NCBI RefSeq assembly: GCF_001425485.1
Contig: NZ_LMQW01000012.1
Coordinates: 294,100-358,099, forward strand
Direction of reading: 5' to 3'
Length of the DNA stretch: 64,000 nt
DNA from: Aureimonas sp. Leaf427
GTDB lineage: Bacteria; Pseudomonadota; Alphaproteobacteria; Rhizobiales; Rhizobiaceae
In this document: positions 34,862 to 45,859 of the stretch, one piece after another
How the letters are laid out: every line of letters begins with the position of its first letter
Position numbering within the stretch: position 1 is the stretch's first letter
Program-made: the position numbers and the translations under genes
Notes under the pieces: generated by a model
Database searches by the model: none
What the model saw: the letters and a program-made list of their open reading frames with translations, nothing else
What the model was told of the DNA's origin: nothing

Positions 34862-36667
34862 TCAGGCGGGCGTCGTCGTTGCGTCCGCCGCCGCGGCGAA
34901 TTCGTTGAGCCCGTGGAAGCGCGCGTAGAGACCGCCGGTGCGCGCGATGAGGTCGCGATGCGTGCCGGTCTCCGCGATCCGCCCGCCCTCCATGACGAGG
35001 ATCTGGTCGGCATTGACCACGGTCGAGAGGCGATGCGCGACGACGATGACGGTGCGGTCCTTCATCACCTCGTCGAGAGCGGCCTGGACCAGCGTCTCCG
35101 ACCGCGTATCCAGCGCCGAGGTCGCCTCGTCGAGAAGGAGGATCGGGGCATCGCGAACGAGCGCGCGGGCGATGGACAGGCGCTGGCGCTGACCGCCGGA
35201 CAGGCTGGCGCCGTTCTCGCCCAGCGGCGTGTCGAAGCCCTGCGGCTGGGCGAGGATGAACTCGGACGCCTGCGCCAGACGCGCGGCCTCCTCGACCTCG
35301 GCGTCGCTCGCGTCCGGCCGACCGAAGCGGATGTTGTCGCGGATCGTGCCCTCGAAGAGATAGGGCTGCTGCGAAACATAGGCGATCTGCGAGCGCAGCG
35401 AGCGCTTGGTGACGCGGGTGATGTCCTGCCCGTCGACGAGGATGCGCCCGGCACCGACGTCGTAGAAGCGCTGGATCAGCGAGATGATCGTGGACTTGCC
35501 GCCGCCGGAGCCGCCGACCAGCGCGGTCGTCCGCCCCGCCGGGGCGCGGAAGGAGACGCTCCTGAGAACGGGCTCGCCCGCGTGATAGGAAAAATCGACG
35601 GCGTCGAAGACGATCTCGCCACCCGCCACCTTCAGAGCGCGCCCCTCCGCGTCGTCGGCCTGGCGGGGCGCCAGATCCAGCACCTCGTAGATCATCTGCG
35701 CGTTGACCAGCGCGCGCTCGAGCTGCACCTGCAGCTTGGCGAGGCGCCGGGCGGGATCGTAAGCGAGAAGCAGTGCGGTGATGAAAGCGAACATCGAGCC
35801 CGGCGAATAGCCGTACATGATGGCGCGATAGCCGGAATAGCCGATGACGGCGGCGACGGCGAGGCCGGCGACGGCCTCCATCACGGGCCCCGAGCGCTCG
35901 GTGATGATGGCGATCCGGTTCGAACGCTCCTCGGCCGCGAGAATCAGCGTCTCCAGACGCTGGCGCAGCACCTCCTCCATGGTGAAGGCCTTCACCACGG
36001 TGATGCCCTGCGCCGTCTCCTGCATGGCGCCGAGGACGCGGGCGTTGAGATCGATCGACTGCCGGGTGGCCACGCGCAGCTTGCGGGCGAGGCTGGAGAT
36101 CATCAGGGCGACGGGCGGGCCGGCGAGAAGCGCGATCGCCGAGAGGACGGGGTCCTGCCAGATCATGACGCCGACGAGGAAGATCAGGGTCAGGAGGTCC
36201 CGCGCGATCGAGGTGATCGTGAGGTTCAGCGTGTCGCGGATGCCGGAGACGTTCTGGTTGATGCGGGCGGCCAGATGCGCGGAGCGGTTCTCGGCGAAGA
36301 AGTCGACGGAGAGCTCCGTCAGATGCGCGAAGAGGCGGCGCTGGTAACGCGCCACGATGTTGTTGCCGATGCGCGACAGGATGACGCCCTGCCCGTAGGT
36401 GGTGAAGCCGCGCAGGAGGAAGGCGCCGAACACGGCCAGCGGCAGCGTCACCAGAAGCGCGCGGTTCTGCTGGACGAAGATCTCGTCGATCACGTCGCGC
36501 ATGATCCAGGCGAGGAAGGCCGTGGCGGCCGAGCCGAGCACGAGGCAGACGACCGCCGCCGCATAGGCGCCGAAATAGTCGCGCCCGTTCTCGGCGAAGA
36601 CCCGGCGGAGCAGGCCGACGACGAGCCCGCGCTCGCGCGGCAGAGGCGGGGTCGGAAATTTCTTCAA
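34862..36667 (-). CDS. ABC exporter, MsbA-like permease/ATPase
   Basis: Homodimer-type exporter of 601 residues. Six membrane helices (about 35-320) form the type-1 exporter domain; the ATPase domain (about 345-590) has Walker [12 protein letters not shown], the Q-loop [20 protein letters not shown], signature [15 protein letters not shown], Walker [17 protein letters not shown] and the H-loop VVAHRLSTV. All catalytic residues are intact. The family includes MsbA and many multidrug or glucan exporters; the substrate is not clear here. The gene follows its own promoter region and precedes dapB by 35 bp. Confidence 0.9.
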   Translation of the reverse strand: MKKFPTPPLPRERGLVVGLLRRVFAENGRDYFGAYAAAVVCLVLGSAATAFLAWIMRDVIDEIFVQQNRALLVTLPLAVFGAFLLRGFTTYGQGVILSRIGNNIVARYQRRLFAHLTELSVDFFAENRSAHLAARINQNVSGIRDTLNLTITSIARDLLTLIFLVGVMIWQDPVLSAIALLAGPPVALMISSLARKLRVATRQSIDLNARVLGAMQETAQGITVVKAFTMEEVLRQRLETLILAAEERSNRIAIITERSGPVMEAVAGLAVAAVIGYSGYRAIMYGYSPGSMFAFITALLLAYDPARRLAKLQVQLERALVNAQMIYEVLDLAPRQADDAEGRALKVAGGEIVFDAVDFSYHAGEPVLRSVSFRAPAGRTTALVGGSGGGKSTIISLIQRFYDVGAGRILVDGQDITRVTKRSLRSQIAYVSQQPYLFEGTIRDNIRFGRPDASDAEVEEAARLAQASEFILAQPQGFDTPLGENGASLSGGQRQRLSIARALVRDAPILLLDEATSALDTRSETLVQAALDEVMKDRTVIVVAHRLSTVVNADQILVMEGGRIAETGTHRDLIARTGGLYARFHGLNEFAAAADATTTPA

Positions 36668-36793
36668 AGGGTCCTGCGCCCGGTTGGTCGATCGAGAGGG
36701 GCTTTCACCCGCGCCCTATAGACCGCCCGGACCCGCCTGCCTATGGCGCGAAAGCCTCGCATGCCGGCAAGAAGCTTCGGCGGGAAGGACCGA

Positions 36794-37819
36794 TCAGACC
36801 GTCCAGCGGCGGCCGGTCGTCTCGATGCCGAAGAAGCGGGGCGTGCGGGCGAAGGTGGCGAGCCCCGCCAGCGCCGCCAGCGGCTCGGTGATGACGTAGA
36901 GCGGCATGTCTCTCAGAAGCGCGCGATGGGGCGCCTTGTCTTCGAATGCCTCCCGCATCTCCGCCTGCCGGAGAATCGGGATGATGCGCTGGAAGATGCC
37001 GCCCGCGATGTAGACGCCGCCGCGCGCCATGAAGATCAGGCCGAGATCGCCGGCGACGCGCCCGAGATAGGTGGCGAAGAGGTCGACCGCCTCGCCGGCA
37101 TGGACGTCCTTCTTGCCGATCGCGGCATCCGTCACCTCGGCGGGCGTCGTGAAGACCGGCTCTGCGCCCTCGGCACGGCAGACCGCGTCGTAGACGTTGA
37201 CGAGACCGCGGCCGCTGAGGACCTCCTCGGCCGAAACGCGGCCCTCGATCGTGCGAAGATGGGGCCAGATCGCGCGGTCGCGATCCGTGCGGGGTCCGAG
37301 ATCGATATGGCCGCCCTCACCCGCCACGGGAATCCACATCTTGCGGGCGCGCACGAGGCCGGCGACGCCGAGGCCCGTTCCGGGGCCGACCACGACGCGG
37401 CTCGCGCCCTCGACCGCCGTGCCGCCGCCGATCTTCTGGCGGGAGGCGTTCGGCAGGGAGGAGACGGCGAGCGCCTGCGCCTCGAAGTCGTTGAGGACGA
37501 TGATCTCGCCGAGACCCAGCGTCTCCAGCATCTTCATCGGGCGCAGGACCCAGGGGCAGTTGGTCAGGTGGATTTCGTTGCCGTCGACCGGGCCGGCGAC
37601 GGCGAGCACCGCCGATTTCGGCTGGACGGAGGTCTTGTCGAGGACGGAGAACTGGATCGCCTCGTCGATCGTGGCGAAATCCGCCGTCTGCACGATCGGA
37701 AAGCTCTTGGGGTCGGCGAAGGCGTCGATCAGGATCGCGAAGCGGGCATTGGTGCCCCCGATATCGCCGATGAGAATCGGGAACTTCAGCGCCTGCGTGC
37801 TGTCGAGCGTCTGGGACAT
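36794..37819 (-). CDS. glk: Glucokinase
   Basis: ATP-dependent glucose kinase of 341 residues, ROK-independent proteobacterial Glk type. Motifs are LIGDIGGTNARFAI (phosphate-binding), AVAGPVDGNEIHLTNCPW, VLNDFEAQAL (catalytic Asp), VVVGPGTGLGVAGLV, VAGEGGHIDLGP and GVYIAGGIFQRI. Length and order are normal. It stands between mepA and the ABC exporter on the same strand and produces glucose 6-phosphate for the Entner-Doudoroff or pentose phosphate routes. Confidence 0.95.
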   Translation of the reverse strand: MSQTLDSTQALKFPILIGDIGGTNARFAILIDAFADPKSFPIVQTADFATIDEAIQFSVLDKTSVQPKSAVLAVAGPVDGNEIHLTNCPWVLRPMKMLETLGLGEIIVLNDFEAQALAVSSLPNASRQKIGGGTAVEGASRVVVGPGTGLGVAGLVRARKMWIPVAGEGGHIDLGPRTDRDRAIWPHLRTIEGRVSAEEVLSGRGLVNVYDAVCRAEGAEPVFTTPAEVTDAAIGKKDVHAGEAVDLFATYLGRVAGDLGLIFMARGGVYIAGGIFQRIIPILRQAEMREAFEDKAPHRALLRDMPLYVITEPLAALAGLATFARTPRFFGIETTGRRWTV

Positions 37820-37924
37820 GGCCTCACCCGCCGTTTCAATCGATTTGGACGGCTCTCGTTAGAGCATCGCACCCGGCAAAGTAAAGGCGATGCCGGGCGT
37901 TTGAAGGGCGGTTCCCGCGTGAAT

Positions 37925-38992
37925 TTACTGTAACGGCCGAGAGCCCGGGATCGGCACGGCCGCGGGCGGCACGGGTGCGAAGCTGGAGCGCAGGGGCGAG
38001 GGTGTCTGCGCCATGGCGGGCATCGCCTGCGGAGCCTCGGGCGGGACCTCGGAGTCGGAGGGGGCCATCTCCTGCGGCGGCGACGCGCGACGCGCGGCGA
38101 CGGCCGTGCCGCCGTCCCTGGCGGGCGCGGCGAGAACGCTCCGGCAGGCGTTGGGCAGCGCGGCCATGGTCATGGGCGGGCGGGGCTTCGGCGGCTTGGC
38201 GCCGGGCTTCGGCGGCTTCAGCGCGACGTTGAACCACCAGTCGAGATCGCAGCCCTCCGCGCCGCCGGTCGATTCCTGCGGCTCGCAGCCGCTTTCGCCG
38301 GGCTGGCAATACATGCGGACGTGGAAGTGGTAGTCGTGCCCGTACATCGGGCGCACCTTGTTCAGCCACTTGCGGTCGCCCGTGGCGGTCTTGCAGAGCT
38401 TCTCCTTGATGCCGGGATTGACGAAGATGCGCTGCACCTCCGGCGAACGGGCGGCGGTGCGGATGAGCTTCAGCATTTCCGGCCGCCAGCGGCGCTCGTC
38501 CACATGCTTGGTGCGCGGGTCGATGACCGAGGGCAGGTCCATGTTGTCGCGCTCGTCGTCGGTGAGACGGCGGTTCGGCATTTCGGTGAGGTAGATATCG
38601 GCGTCGAGGCCGATCTGGTGGGAGGCGTGGCCGTTCTTCATCGGCCCGCCGCGCGGCTGCGCCATGTCGCCGAAGAGAAGCCCGCGCCAATTGTCCTCGG
38701 CGGCCGCCTCCCGCGACAGACGCTGGAGGAAGGCGATGAGGGCGGGATGGCCCCAGGCGCGGTTGCGCGAGGGCTTCATGACCTGCCAGGTCTCGCCGTT
38801 CTTCGGCATGCCGACGCCGCCGGCAAGGCACCCGTGCGAATAGAAGCCGTAGGCCTCCGAGCCTTGCGCGGAGGGCTGCGTCTTGGCGCCGAAGAGATCG
38901 CGCGCCGCCGTCTCGGCCTTCACGGGCAGGGTCGCGGCAAGCGCTAGGAAGGCGGCAAGCGCCGCGATGCGGCTCGGTCTGTCGAACATCAT
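37925..38992 (-). CDS. mepA: Penicillin-insensitive murein endopeptidase
   Basis: Periplasmic zinc endopeptidase that cleaves D-Ala-mDAP cross-links in peptidoglycan (355 residues). A Sec signal occupies about 1-26 (MMFDRPSRIAALAAFLALAATLPVKA). LAS-family zinc ligands are visible in HASHQIGLDADIYL and YGHDYHFHVRM, and the conserved Cys-rich core GSEAYGFYSHGCLAGG is present. The C-terminal 80 residues are a Pro/Ala-rich extension with no known domain. The start at 38992 follows GGAGGG and gives the signal peptide; the upstream part of the frame is not coding-like. Confidence 0.92.
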   Translation of the reverse strand: MMFDRPSRIAALAAFLALAATLPVKAETAARDLFGAKTQPSAQGSEAYGFYSHGCLAGGVGMPKNGETWQVMKPSRNRAWGHPALIAFLQRLSREAAAEDNWRGLLFGDMAQPRGGPMKNGHASHQIGLDADIYLTEMPNRRLTDDERDNMDLPSVIDPRTKHVDERRWRPEMLKLIRTAARSPEVQRIFVNPGIKEKLCKTATGDRKWLNKVRPMYGHDYHFHVRMYCQPGESGCEPQESTGGAEGCDLDWWFNVALKPPKPGAKPPKPRPPMTMAALPNACRSVLAAPARDGGTAVAARRASPPQEMAPSDSEVPPEAPQAMPAMAQTPSPLRSSFAPVPPAAVPIPGSRPLQ

Positions 38993-39267
38993 GGGCAGGC
39001 GACCCCTCCGGCGAAATGCCGGGGTGTGAAACCCGGCACTTCCGACCGTTTCATGGCGAAAGCCGCAAGAGACGCCTTCGGGCCTGCGCGAAGCTGGCGC
39101 CCCGGCCGGGCCTGCCCTCACGAAGCGGAGAGGCCGGCCCGCGCGGGGCCTCATACGCGTGGCCCCGACCTTCGACATGACGAAAGTCAGGGCGTTACGG
39201 CGGCATCAGCCGCCGCCGCGCCATTCGGCGCGGGATACCGGCGCTCCTTTTGCAAGGGCCGCCGGTA

Positions 39268-41691
39268 TCAGGCGCGCAGCGTGCCGCCCGTCGCCTTGGA
39301 GACGGCGGCCACGATCTTCGACGACACGGCCTCCAGGTCCTCGTCGGTCAGGGTGCGCTCCAGCGGCCGGAGCGTCACCTCGATGGCGACCGACTTCCTG
39401 CCCTCGCCGATGGCGGCGCCGGTGAAGATGTCGAAGACGCGGACCTCGCTGATCAGCTTGCGATCGGCCCCTTCCGCCGCGCGCAGGATCTTCTGCGCCT
39501 CGACCGACCCTTCGACCACGAAGGCATAGTCGCGCCGAACGGGCTGATAGGGCGAGAGGACGAGACGCGGCTTGGTGCGCGTCGCCTTGCGCTTGGCCTC
39601 CGGGATCTCGCCGAGGAAGACCTCGAAGCCGGCGAAGGCGCCGGACGCGTCCATCGCCTTCAAGGCCTTCGGGTGAAACTCGCCGAACTCGGCCAGAACG
39701 GTCTTCGGGCCGAGCTTGATGCGGCCGGAGCGGCCGGGATGATACCAGTCGCTGGCGCCCGCCTCGATCTGGAGATTGGCGACGGGCGCGCCCGCCGCCT
39801 CCAGAGCCGCGATCGCATCGGCCTTGGCGTCGTAGACCGAGACGGCCTCCGCCGAGCCGTTCCAGAAGCGGCCGCTTCCGGCCGGACCCGCCGTGCCGCG
39901 CCGGATACCGCCGGCGACGCGCTTCTGCCCCTCCGGCTGGTCGGACAGATAGACATGGGCGACTTCGAAGATCGCGACGTCGGGAAAGCCCTTGGCGGCG
40001 TTGCGCGTCGCCGCCGCGATGAGGCCCGGCAGGAGCGAGGGGCGCATGTCGGAGAGATCGGCCGCGATGGGGTTGGCGAGGCGCAGCGCTTCCGCCCCGC
40101 CGCCGAAGGCTTTCGCCTGTGCGCCCGAGACGAAGGAATAGGTGACGGCCTCGACCATGCCCCGGGCCGCCAGGGACCGGCGCGCGGCGCGCTCGCGGAT
40201 CTGAGAGGTCGTGAGGATGCGCTGGCCGAGACCCGCCAGCGCGGGCAGCGGGCGCGGCTCGATCGAATCGACGCCGGAAAGGCGCATGATTTCCTCGACG
40301 AGATCGGCCTTGCCCTCGATATCGGGCCGCCAGGACGGCGCGACGACATCGGCCTCCGCCTCGCCAGCCGAGACGCGGAAGCCGAGACGCTCCAGGAACT
40401 CGATCTGGCGCTCGCGCGGCACGTCGAGCCCCGTGAGGCGGCGGGTCTCGGCGAAGGGCAGGCGGATCGAGGCCGGCTCGACCGCAGCGACCTCGATCAC
40501 GCGCTTCTCGGACGGCGTGCCGCCGCAAAGCTCCAGGACGAGGCGTGTCGCGAGATCGAGGCCGGGGACCATGAAGTCGGGATCGACGCCGCGCTCGAAG
40601 CGATAGCGCGCGTCGGTGATGATGCCGAGGGCCCGCCCCGTGCGGGCGATGTTCAGAGGCTCCCAGAGCGCCGACTCGATGATGACGTCGGTCGTGCCCT
40701 CGTCGCAGCCGGACGCCTCGCCGCCCATGATGCCGGCAAGCGATTCCACGCCCTTGTCGTCGGCGATGACGCACATGGCCGAGGTCAGCGTATAGGTGCG
40801 CCCGTCCAGCGCCTCGATCGTCTCCCCGTCCCGCGCCGCCCGCACGACGAGATCGCCTGAAACCTTGGCGGCATCGAAGACGTGGAGCGGACGGCCACGG
40901 TCGAAGGTCAGGTAGTTGGTGACGTCCACCAGCGCGTTGATCGGGCGAAGGCCGATGGCGCGAAGGCGGGCCTGCATCCAGGCCGGCGACGGACCGTTCT
41001 TCACGCCGCGCACCAGCCGCAGCGCGAAGCCGCGGCAGAGCGAGGGGCCGCCGTCGAAAGCGAGGCGCACGACCGGGCTCGGGCCCTCCCCGGCGATCTC
41101 GTCCGGCGTCGCGTCCTTCAAGGTGCCGAGGCCGGAGGCCGCCAGATCGCGCGCGATGCCGCGGATCGAGGTCGCGTCCGGGCGGTTCGGCGTCAGGCCG
41201 ATCTCGATGACGGGATCGGCCAGGCCGGCATAGTCGGCAAAGGCGGTGCCGACCGGCGCATCCGCCGGCAGGTCGATGATGCCGTTATGCTCGTCGGAGA
41301 GCTCCAGCTCGCGCTCGGAGCACATCATGCCGTGGCTCTCGACGCCGCGGATCTTGCCGATGCCGAGCGTCACGTCGAGGCCGGGCACGTAGGTGCCGGG
41401 CAGGCCGAGCACGCCGACGAGGCCCTCGCGCGCGTTCGGCGCGCCGCAGACGACCTGCAGCGGCTTGCCCCCGTTGACGCCGGGCCCGGCATCGACCGAA
41501 AGCACCTGCAGCTTGTCGGCATCGGGATGCCGGCTGGCGGAGAGGACGCGGGCGATGGTGAAGGGGCGCATGGCCGCCTTGTCGTCGATGCCGTCGACCT
41601 CCAGCCCGAGCGAGGTCAGCCGCTCCGCGATCTCGGAAAGCGGCGCCGTCGTGTCGAGATGGTCCTTCAACCAGGAGAGCGTGAACTTCAT
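39268..41691 (-). CDS. pheT: Phenylalanine--tRNA ligase beta subunit
   Basis: Beta subunit of PheRS (807 residues), forming an (alpha-beta)2 enzyme with PheS. Domains are the N-terminal tRNA-binding OB fold (about 40-150), the B3/4 editing domain (about 200-380), the B5 domain (about 405-475, [22 protein letters not shown]) and the C-terminal anticodon-binding FDX-ACB domain (about 715-807, [14 protein letters not shown] ... [11 protein letters not shown]). The start at 41691 gives [14 protein letters not shown], the family N-terminus. In most bacteria it follows pheS directly; here a glycosyltransferase gene lies between. Confidence 0.96.
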   Translation of the reverse strand: MKFTLSWLKDHLDTTAPLSEIAERLTSLGLEVDGIDDKAAMRPFTIARVLSASRHPDADKLQVLSVDAGPGVNGGKPLQVVCGAPNAREGLVGVLGLPGTYVPGLDVTLGIGKIRGVESHGMMCSERELELSDEHNGIIDLPADAPVGTAFADYAGLADPVIEIGLTPNRPDATSIRGIARDLAASGLGTLKDATPDEIAGEGPSPVVRLAFDGGPSLCRGFALRLVRGVKNGPSPAWMQARLRAIGLRPINALVDVTNYLTFDRGRPLHVFDAAKVSGDLVVRAARDGETIEALDGRTYTLTSAMCVIADDKGVESLAGIMGGEASGCDEGTTDVIIESALWEPLNIARTGRALGIITDARYRFERGVDPDFMVPGLDLATRLVLELCGGTPSEKRVIEVAAVEPASIRLPFAETRRLTGLDVPRERQIEFLERLGFRVSAGEAEADVVAPSWRPDIEGKADLVEEIMRLSGVDSIEPRPLPALAGLGQRILTTSQIRERAARRSLAARGMVEAVTYSFVSGAQAKAFGGGAEALRLANPIAADLSDMRPSLLPGLIAAATRNAAKGFPDVAIFEVAHVYLSDQPEGQKRVAGGIRRGTAGPAGSGRFWNGSAEAVSVYDAKADAIAALEAAGAPVANLQIEAGASDWYHPGRSGRIKLGPKTVLAEFGEFHPKALKAMDASGAFAGFEVFLGEIPEAKRKATRTKPRLVLSPYQPVRRDYAFVVEGSVEAQKILRAAEGADRKLISEVRVFDIFTGAAIGEGRKSVAIEVTLRPLERTLTDEDLEAVSSKIVAAVSKATGGTLRA

Positions 41692-41808
41692 GGGAAACGA
41701 CGGCCTTCCAGCTGCGGCAGCGAACGCCCTCGCATCGATCGGGCGTGTCCGGCGAAATGAAGTCCTGCCTCTATCGCTCGAAGCCGCCAAAGAAAAGAGC
41801 GGCGGCTC

Positions 41809-42861
41809 TCAAGCTCTAAGATCGCGCATGAAGCCGCGCCGGACGAGATCTTCGGAGCCTTCGAACCGGAGCGAGCCGGGATAGGCAAGCGAAAGGTCGC
41901 CGTTGAACGTCTCGGACGCCGCGATCTCCTTGTAGAACATCGAGCCGCCGAAATGGCCTTCCGCTTCGGCAAACCGTTGGAACTCTTCGACCGAGCCGGC
42001 CGAGAACTTGAAGTGGAGAAGCACCGCATCGGCCGGCGCAAAGTTGCGCCCGAGCGGCAGGGGACCGTGGATGCTGGCGCCGTTGAACTGCGTGGCTCGA
42101 TCCGCGAAGAGGACCGGATATTTCTGAAGCCGGTTCGGATGGCCGAAAAGACGATGTCGCGGCCCGCCCCGGATGGAGGTCGAGAACTTGTCGAGCGTCA
42201 CCGCATAGCCGGTGCCGTCGATCATCGGCGACACTTCGACGGGACTCCGGTGCAGACCCGACTCGAAGACCGCGTCCGCCAAGCGCCCGGCGGGGTAGAG
42301 ATCGAGCATCGGCGCGAGCGAGCGACGGCTGCCCACCCGTTCGAGATCGGCGATGAACGACCCGATCGGCCGCGTCTCGCTGCCCGGATAGACGAGGTAC
42401 TCGTCGGCATCGAGGAATACGTACCAGCGGTTTCGCCCGTAGAGATCGATGAGCCGATCGCGCCAGACCTGCCCGCCGCCCGCAGCGCGGTAGCGATGCG
42501 AGGAGGCGAAGAGATCGACATCCGGCTGCGCGGCGAGAAAGGCCTCGGTCCCGTCGTCGGACCGATCGTCCACCATGACGAAACGCGCGATGCCGAGCCC
42601 GCGATGGTGATCGAGGAAGGCGCCGAGCGAGGCCATGGCATTGCGAACGACGCAGACGAGTGCGATCTCGCCGGGGTCGAGCGGGCGGAGCGCATTGCCT
42701 CGAAGCGTCAGGGTCAGGCCCGGCACGTCCTTTGCGCGGCGCCGGTATCTGAAGCTCCGAAAGTCCGTGACGAGCCGTCTCGCAGGGCTCAGCCTTCCGA
42801 AGGCGGCCCAGTCTGCGACACCGCCGACGGGGTAGGACGGCTCCTTGTCCACACCCGTCAT
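41809..42861 (-). CDS. Family 2-like glycosyltransferase between pheS and pheT
   Basis: Cytoplasmic glycosyltransferase of 350 residues, GT-A fold. It shows the nucleotide-sugar half VCVVRNAMASLGAFLDHHRGLGIARFVMVDDRSDDGTEAFL and the metal-binding DADEYL (DxD-like). Similar proteins act on capsular or exopolysaccharide and belong to the Glyco_transf_2_4/GT92-like group. No membrane helix is present. It is in the same orientation as pheS and pheT with about 25 bp to pheS and about 117 bp to pheT, so it may be co-transcribed. The acceptor and donor are unknown. Confidence 0.8.
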   Translation of the reverse strand: MTGVDKEPSYPVGGVADWAAFGRLSPARRLVTDFRSFRYRRRAKDVPGLTLTLRGNALRPLDPGEIALVCVVRNAMASLGAFLDHHRGLGIARFVMVDDRSDDGTEAFLAAQPDVDLFASSHRYRAAGGGQVWRDRLIDLYGRNRWYVFLDADEYLVYPGSETRPIGSFIADLERVGSRRSLAPMLDLYPAGRLADAVFESGLHRSPVEVSPMIDGTGYAVTLDKFSTSIRGGPRHRLFGHPNRLQKYPVLFADRATQFNGASIHGPLPLGRNFAPADAVLLHFKFSAGSVEEFQRFAEAEGHFGGSMFYKEIAASETFNGDLSLAYPGSLRFEGSEDLVRRGFMRDLRA

Positions 42862-42886
42862 GCCCGGCGAAAGTTCGCCCGAAGCA

Positions 42887-43969
42887 TCAGCTCGACAACC
42901 CGCCGAACAGCGTCGGCATGTCGAGCGGGCGGAAGCCGTAGTGCTCGATCCAGCGCACGTCGGCGTCGAAGAGGTCGCGCAGGTCCGGCATGCCGTATTT
43001 CAGCATGGCGATGCGATCGATGCCCATGCCCCAGGCGAAGCCCTGGTAGACGTCCGGGTCGAGCCCGACGCCGCGCAGGACGTTCGGATGGACCATGCCG
43101 CAGCCCAGAATCTCCAGCCAGTCGGAGCCCTCGCCGAAGCGGATTTCCTGGCCGGAGCGGTCGCACTGGATGTCGACCTCCATGGAGGGCTCGGTGAAGG
43201 GGAAGAAGCTCGGCCGGAAGCGCATGTTCAGCGAGGGCACCTCGAAGAACGTCTTGCAGAACTCGGTCAGCACCCACTTCATGTTGGCGATGTTGGCCGT
43301 CGTGTCGACGACGAGGCCCTCGACCTGATGGAACATCGGCGTGTGCGTCGCGTCGAAGTCCTGGCGGTAGGTCTTGCCGGGAATGACGATGCGGATGGGC
43401 GGCTTCTGCGCCTCCATCGTGCGAATCTGGACCGGCGAGGTGTGCGTGCGCAGGAGCTTGGAGACGCCGTTTTCGTCCGGCTGGAGGAAGAACGTGTCGT
43501 GCATCTCGCGCGCGGGATGGCCTTCGGGGAAGTTCAGCGCGGTGAAATTGTAGTGGTCGGTCTCGATCTCCGGCCCTTCGGCGATGGAGAAGCCCATGTC
43601 GGCGAAGATCGCGGTGATCTCGTCGATGACCTGACTGATCGGATGGAGGCGCCCGCGCGACACCGGCGAGGGCCGGACCGGCAGGGTGACGTCCAGCGTC
43701 TCGGAGGCGAGACGGGAGGTTATCGCGACGTCGGCCAGCGCCTCGCGGCGCGCGCCGATGGCGTCCGCGACGCGGTCGCGCAGGCCGTTCAGCTTCGGCC
43801 CGGTCTCGCGGCGCTCCTCCGGGTCCATCCGCCCGAGGCCCTTCAGGAGCTCGGAGATCTCGCCCTTCTTTCCGAGCGCGCCGACGCGCACCGCCTCCAG
43901 CGCGGCCTCGTCGACGGCTGCCTCCACGGCGGCGAGAAGCTTGGCTTCGAGGCTTTCGAGATCGGTCAC
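42887..43969 (-). CDS. pheS: Phenylalanine--tRNA ligase alpha subunit
   Basis: Catalytic alpha subunit of PheRS (360 residues). The N-terminal coiled coil (about 1-90) binds tRNA. The class II catalytic core contains [19 protein letters not shown], the [18 protein letters not shown] block, motif 2 ([12 protein letters not shown] and [19 protein letters not shown]) and motif 3 ([25 protein letters not shown]). The start at 43969 gives the expected N-terminus. It is normally linked to infC-rpmI-rplT upstream; here a Rieske oxygenase gene separates them. Confidence 0.96.
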   Translation of the reverse strand: MTDLESLEAKLLAAVEAAVDEAALEAVRVGALGKKGEISELLKGLGRMDPEERRETGPKLNGLRDRVADAIGARREALADVAITSRLASETLDVTLPVRPSPVSRGRLHPISQVIDEITAIFADMGFSIAEGPEIETDHYNFTALNFPEGHPAREMHDTFFLQPDENGVSKLLRTHTSPVQIRTMEAQKPPIRIVIPGKTYRQDFDATHTPMFHQVEGLVVDTTANIANMKWVLTEFCKTFFEVPSLNMRFRPSFFPFTEPSMEVDIQCDRSGQEIRFGEGSDWLEILGCGMVHPNVLRGVGLDPDVYQGFAWGMGIDRIAMLKYGMPDLRDLFDADVRWIEHYGFRPLDMPTLFGGLSS

Positions 43970-44063
43970 GGCGATGGTCCTCGATACGGCGTCATACGAT
44001 GCGGCGCGGTGCGCCCTTGCCGGATGCTCTATCGCGCGGGCCGGCGGATGGGAAGCGCGGCGC

Positions 44064-45122
44064 TCAGGAGCGCCAGCGCAGGGTCTGCGCCTTCAGCGGA
44101 TTGACGAAGGGGCGGCCCGCCCGCTGCGCCTCCTGGAACTCGGACTTCACGCGCGCCCACCAGCGGGCCTGCGTGTCCGCGTCGTTGATCATCATCAGGC
44201 GCGGCCCGTGCATCAGGCCCTCGCGCTGCTGCACGACGACGCGGCGGTCCTGGTCGAGGAAGGTGCGCATGAGATGGCGCACGAGCGGCCCCGCCCATTT
44301 CAGCCAGCCGAGCGAGGTCCAGAAGATCTGGTAGACCTCGGTGTGCTCCTCGTCGACCGGCGTCATGGCGGTGAGGCCGACGACGTTCGCCTTGGAGCCC
44401 GCGACGCGCTCGATGCGATAGCCGGGCAGGCGATAGGCGATCTCGGTCGTGACCTCCTTGCCGAAGATCTTGTAGACAAGGTTCTGCGGCGGCAGCTTGT
44501 GGCGCACCATGCGCCAGCCGTAGTCGTCGGGCTCGAAGCTCTTCTCCTTCGGGCGCAGCTTGGTGGCGTTCTTCTTGAACCACCAGGACGTGTGGACATA
44601 GGCCGCGTGGGTCGGGTCCATCAGGCCGAAGGCGGCGTGATCGACCGAGCAGTCGAAGGGCAGCATGACGAGCGCGGCGGGCGCCTCGCCGGCGGGAACG
44701 TCGGGGAGGAAATCGACCTCGGCCATGGGCCCGGCCTCCGGCGGCTCGCCGCTGGCCGAGATGTAGATCCAGACGAGCCCATGCTTCTCGACGGTCGGAT
44801 AGGCGCCGCAGCGGATCTTGGAGAGATCGACCTCCTGCCCCTCGCGCAGGCTCGGGATCTCCGCGCAGGTGCCGGACGTGTCGAAGCGCCAGCCGTGATA
44901 GCCGCAGCGCACCGAATTGCCCTCGACCTTGCCGTAGTGGAGCGGAATGCCGCGATGGGGGCAGATGTCGCGCAGCGCGAAGGCCCGGCCATCCTCGCCC
45001 CGCGCGATCAGCACGGGCTCGCCGAGCAGCGTCTTCGCCACCATCTTGCCACGCTTCACGTCTGCGGCGGGAACGGCGACGTACCAGCAACCGCGCAGGA
45101 GTTCGGCTTTGAGACCTTGCAT
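44064..45122 (-). CDS. Rieske [2Fe-2S] non-heme iron oxygenase
   Basis: Oxygenase alpha-subunit-like protein of 352 residues. The Rieske domain (about 5-115) has both cluster motifs, CPHRG and CGYHGW. The catalytic domain has the mononuclear iron facial triad expected from [10 protein letters not shown] (His-x4-His) with the bridging Asp just before. This is the layout of aromatic-ring-hydroxylating and demethylating oxygenases; the substrate cannot be read from sequence. No reductase or ferredoxin gene is adjacent, so partners are elsewhere. It is transcribed between rplT and pheS, which is not its usual place. Confidence 0.9.
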   Translation of the reverse strand: MQGLKAELLRGCWYVAVPAADVKRGKMVAKTLLGEPVLIARGEDGRAFALRDICPHRGIPLHYGKVEGNSVRCGYHGWRFDTSGTCAEIPSLREGQEVDLSKIRCGAYPTVEKHGLVWIYISASGEPPEAGPMAEVDFLPDVPAGEAPAALVMLPFDCSVDHAAFGLMDPTHAAYVHTSWWFKKNATKLRPKEKSFEPDDYGWRMVRHKLPPQNLVYKIFGKEVTTEIAYRLPGYRIERVAGSKANVVGLTAMTPVDEEHTEVYQIFWTSLGWLKWAGPLVRHLMRTFLDQDRRVVVQQREGLMHGPRLMMINDADTQARWWARVKSEFQEAQRAGRPFVNPLKAQTLRWRS

Positions 45123-45404
45123 GGGAGTCCCTCGTGTCGATGGCGTTCGGCTGGCCGATGGTTGCGCGAGGCGCCCCCCTCTGCCTTGCCAGGCATCTCC
45201 CCCTCAAGGGGGGAGATCAGTCTCGTCACGGCCGGCAGAACTGCCGATCTCCCCCCTTGAGGGGGGATGTCCGGCAGGACAGAGGGGGGCGCCGTCGAGC
45301 ATCAACCCTCCACGACCGCTTAAAACGGCGAAACCCGCTCGGCATTTCGGCCAGCGGGCTTCGATCTCAATAACGGCAAAGGAACCTCGCCGACTCGGCC
45401 CGGA
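45123..45404. repeat. Large inverted repeat, family B, between the Rieske gene and rplT
   Basis: Two ~50-bp arms (45170-45219 and 45241-45293) are inverted copies of each other with a few mismatches, each containing a CCCCCT...AGGGGG mini-palindrome and an outer CCCCCCTCTG/CAGAGGGGGG. The right end, AGGGGGGCGCCGTCGAGC, matches the 10917-10935 region. No gene is visible. Confidence 0.75.
45331..45361 (-). terminator. Terminator after rplT
   Basis: On the minus strand AAGCCCGCT and AGCGGGTTT, with an inner GGC/GCC, form a hairpin, followed by a short T-rich stretch. Confidence 0.6.
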
Positions 45405-45824
45405 TCAGGCCGCGGCGCGCTCGGGGCCGACGGCCCGCTCGTACGAGTTGGGGTTCTGATCCTTCAGGTATTCGAGAGCCGCGCGAGCCGAGTCGCAGAG
45501 AGCCTTGAAGGCCTCCGGCTCGTGGATCGCGATGTCGGAGAGGACCTTGCGGTCGACTTCGATGCCGGTCTTGGTCAGGCCGTCGATGAAGCGCGCATAG
45601 GTCAGGCCGTGCTCGCGGACGCCGGCGTTGATGCGCTGGATCCAGAGGGCGCGGAAGTTGCGCTTCTTCACGCGACGATCGCGCGTCGCATACTGCTTGG
45701 AACGGTCCACCGCAGCCTTGGCGGTGCGGATCGTGTTCTTCCGGCGGCCGCGGAAACCCTTGGCCTGCTCGAGAACCTTCTTGTGCTTGGCGTGCGAGGT
45801 CACGCCTCTTTTGACACGGGCCAT
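45405..45824 (-). CDS. rplT: 50S ribosomal protein L20
   Basis: Ribosomal protein L20 (139 residues), starting [30 protein letters not shown]. It binds 23S rRNA early in assembly and in some bacteria represses its own operon. The C-terminal tail ([13 protein letters not shown]) extends about 15-20 residues beyond the E. coli protein, which is common in alphaproteobacteria. It is 35 bp after rpmI in the infC-rpmI-rplT cluster. Confidence 0.97.
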   Translation of the reverse strand: MARVKRGVTSHAKHKKVLEQAKGFRGRRKNTIRTAKAAVDRSKQYATRDRRVKKRNFRALWIQRINAGVREHGLTYARFIDGLTKTGIEVDRKVLSDIAIHEPEAFKALCDSARAALEYLKDQNPNSYERAVGPERAAA

Positions 45825-45859
45825 GATCTTGCTCCTTGATCTTTAAGACGCCGAACCGC

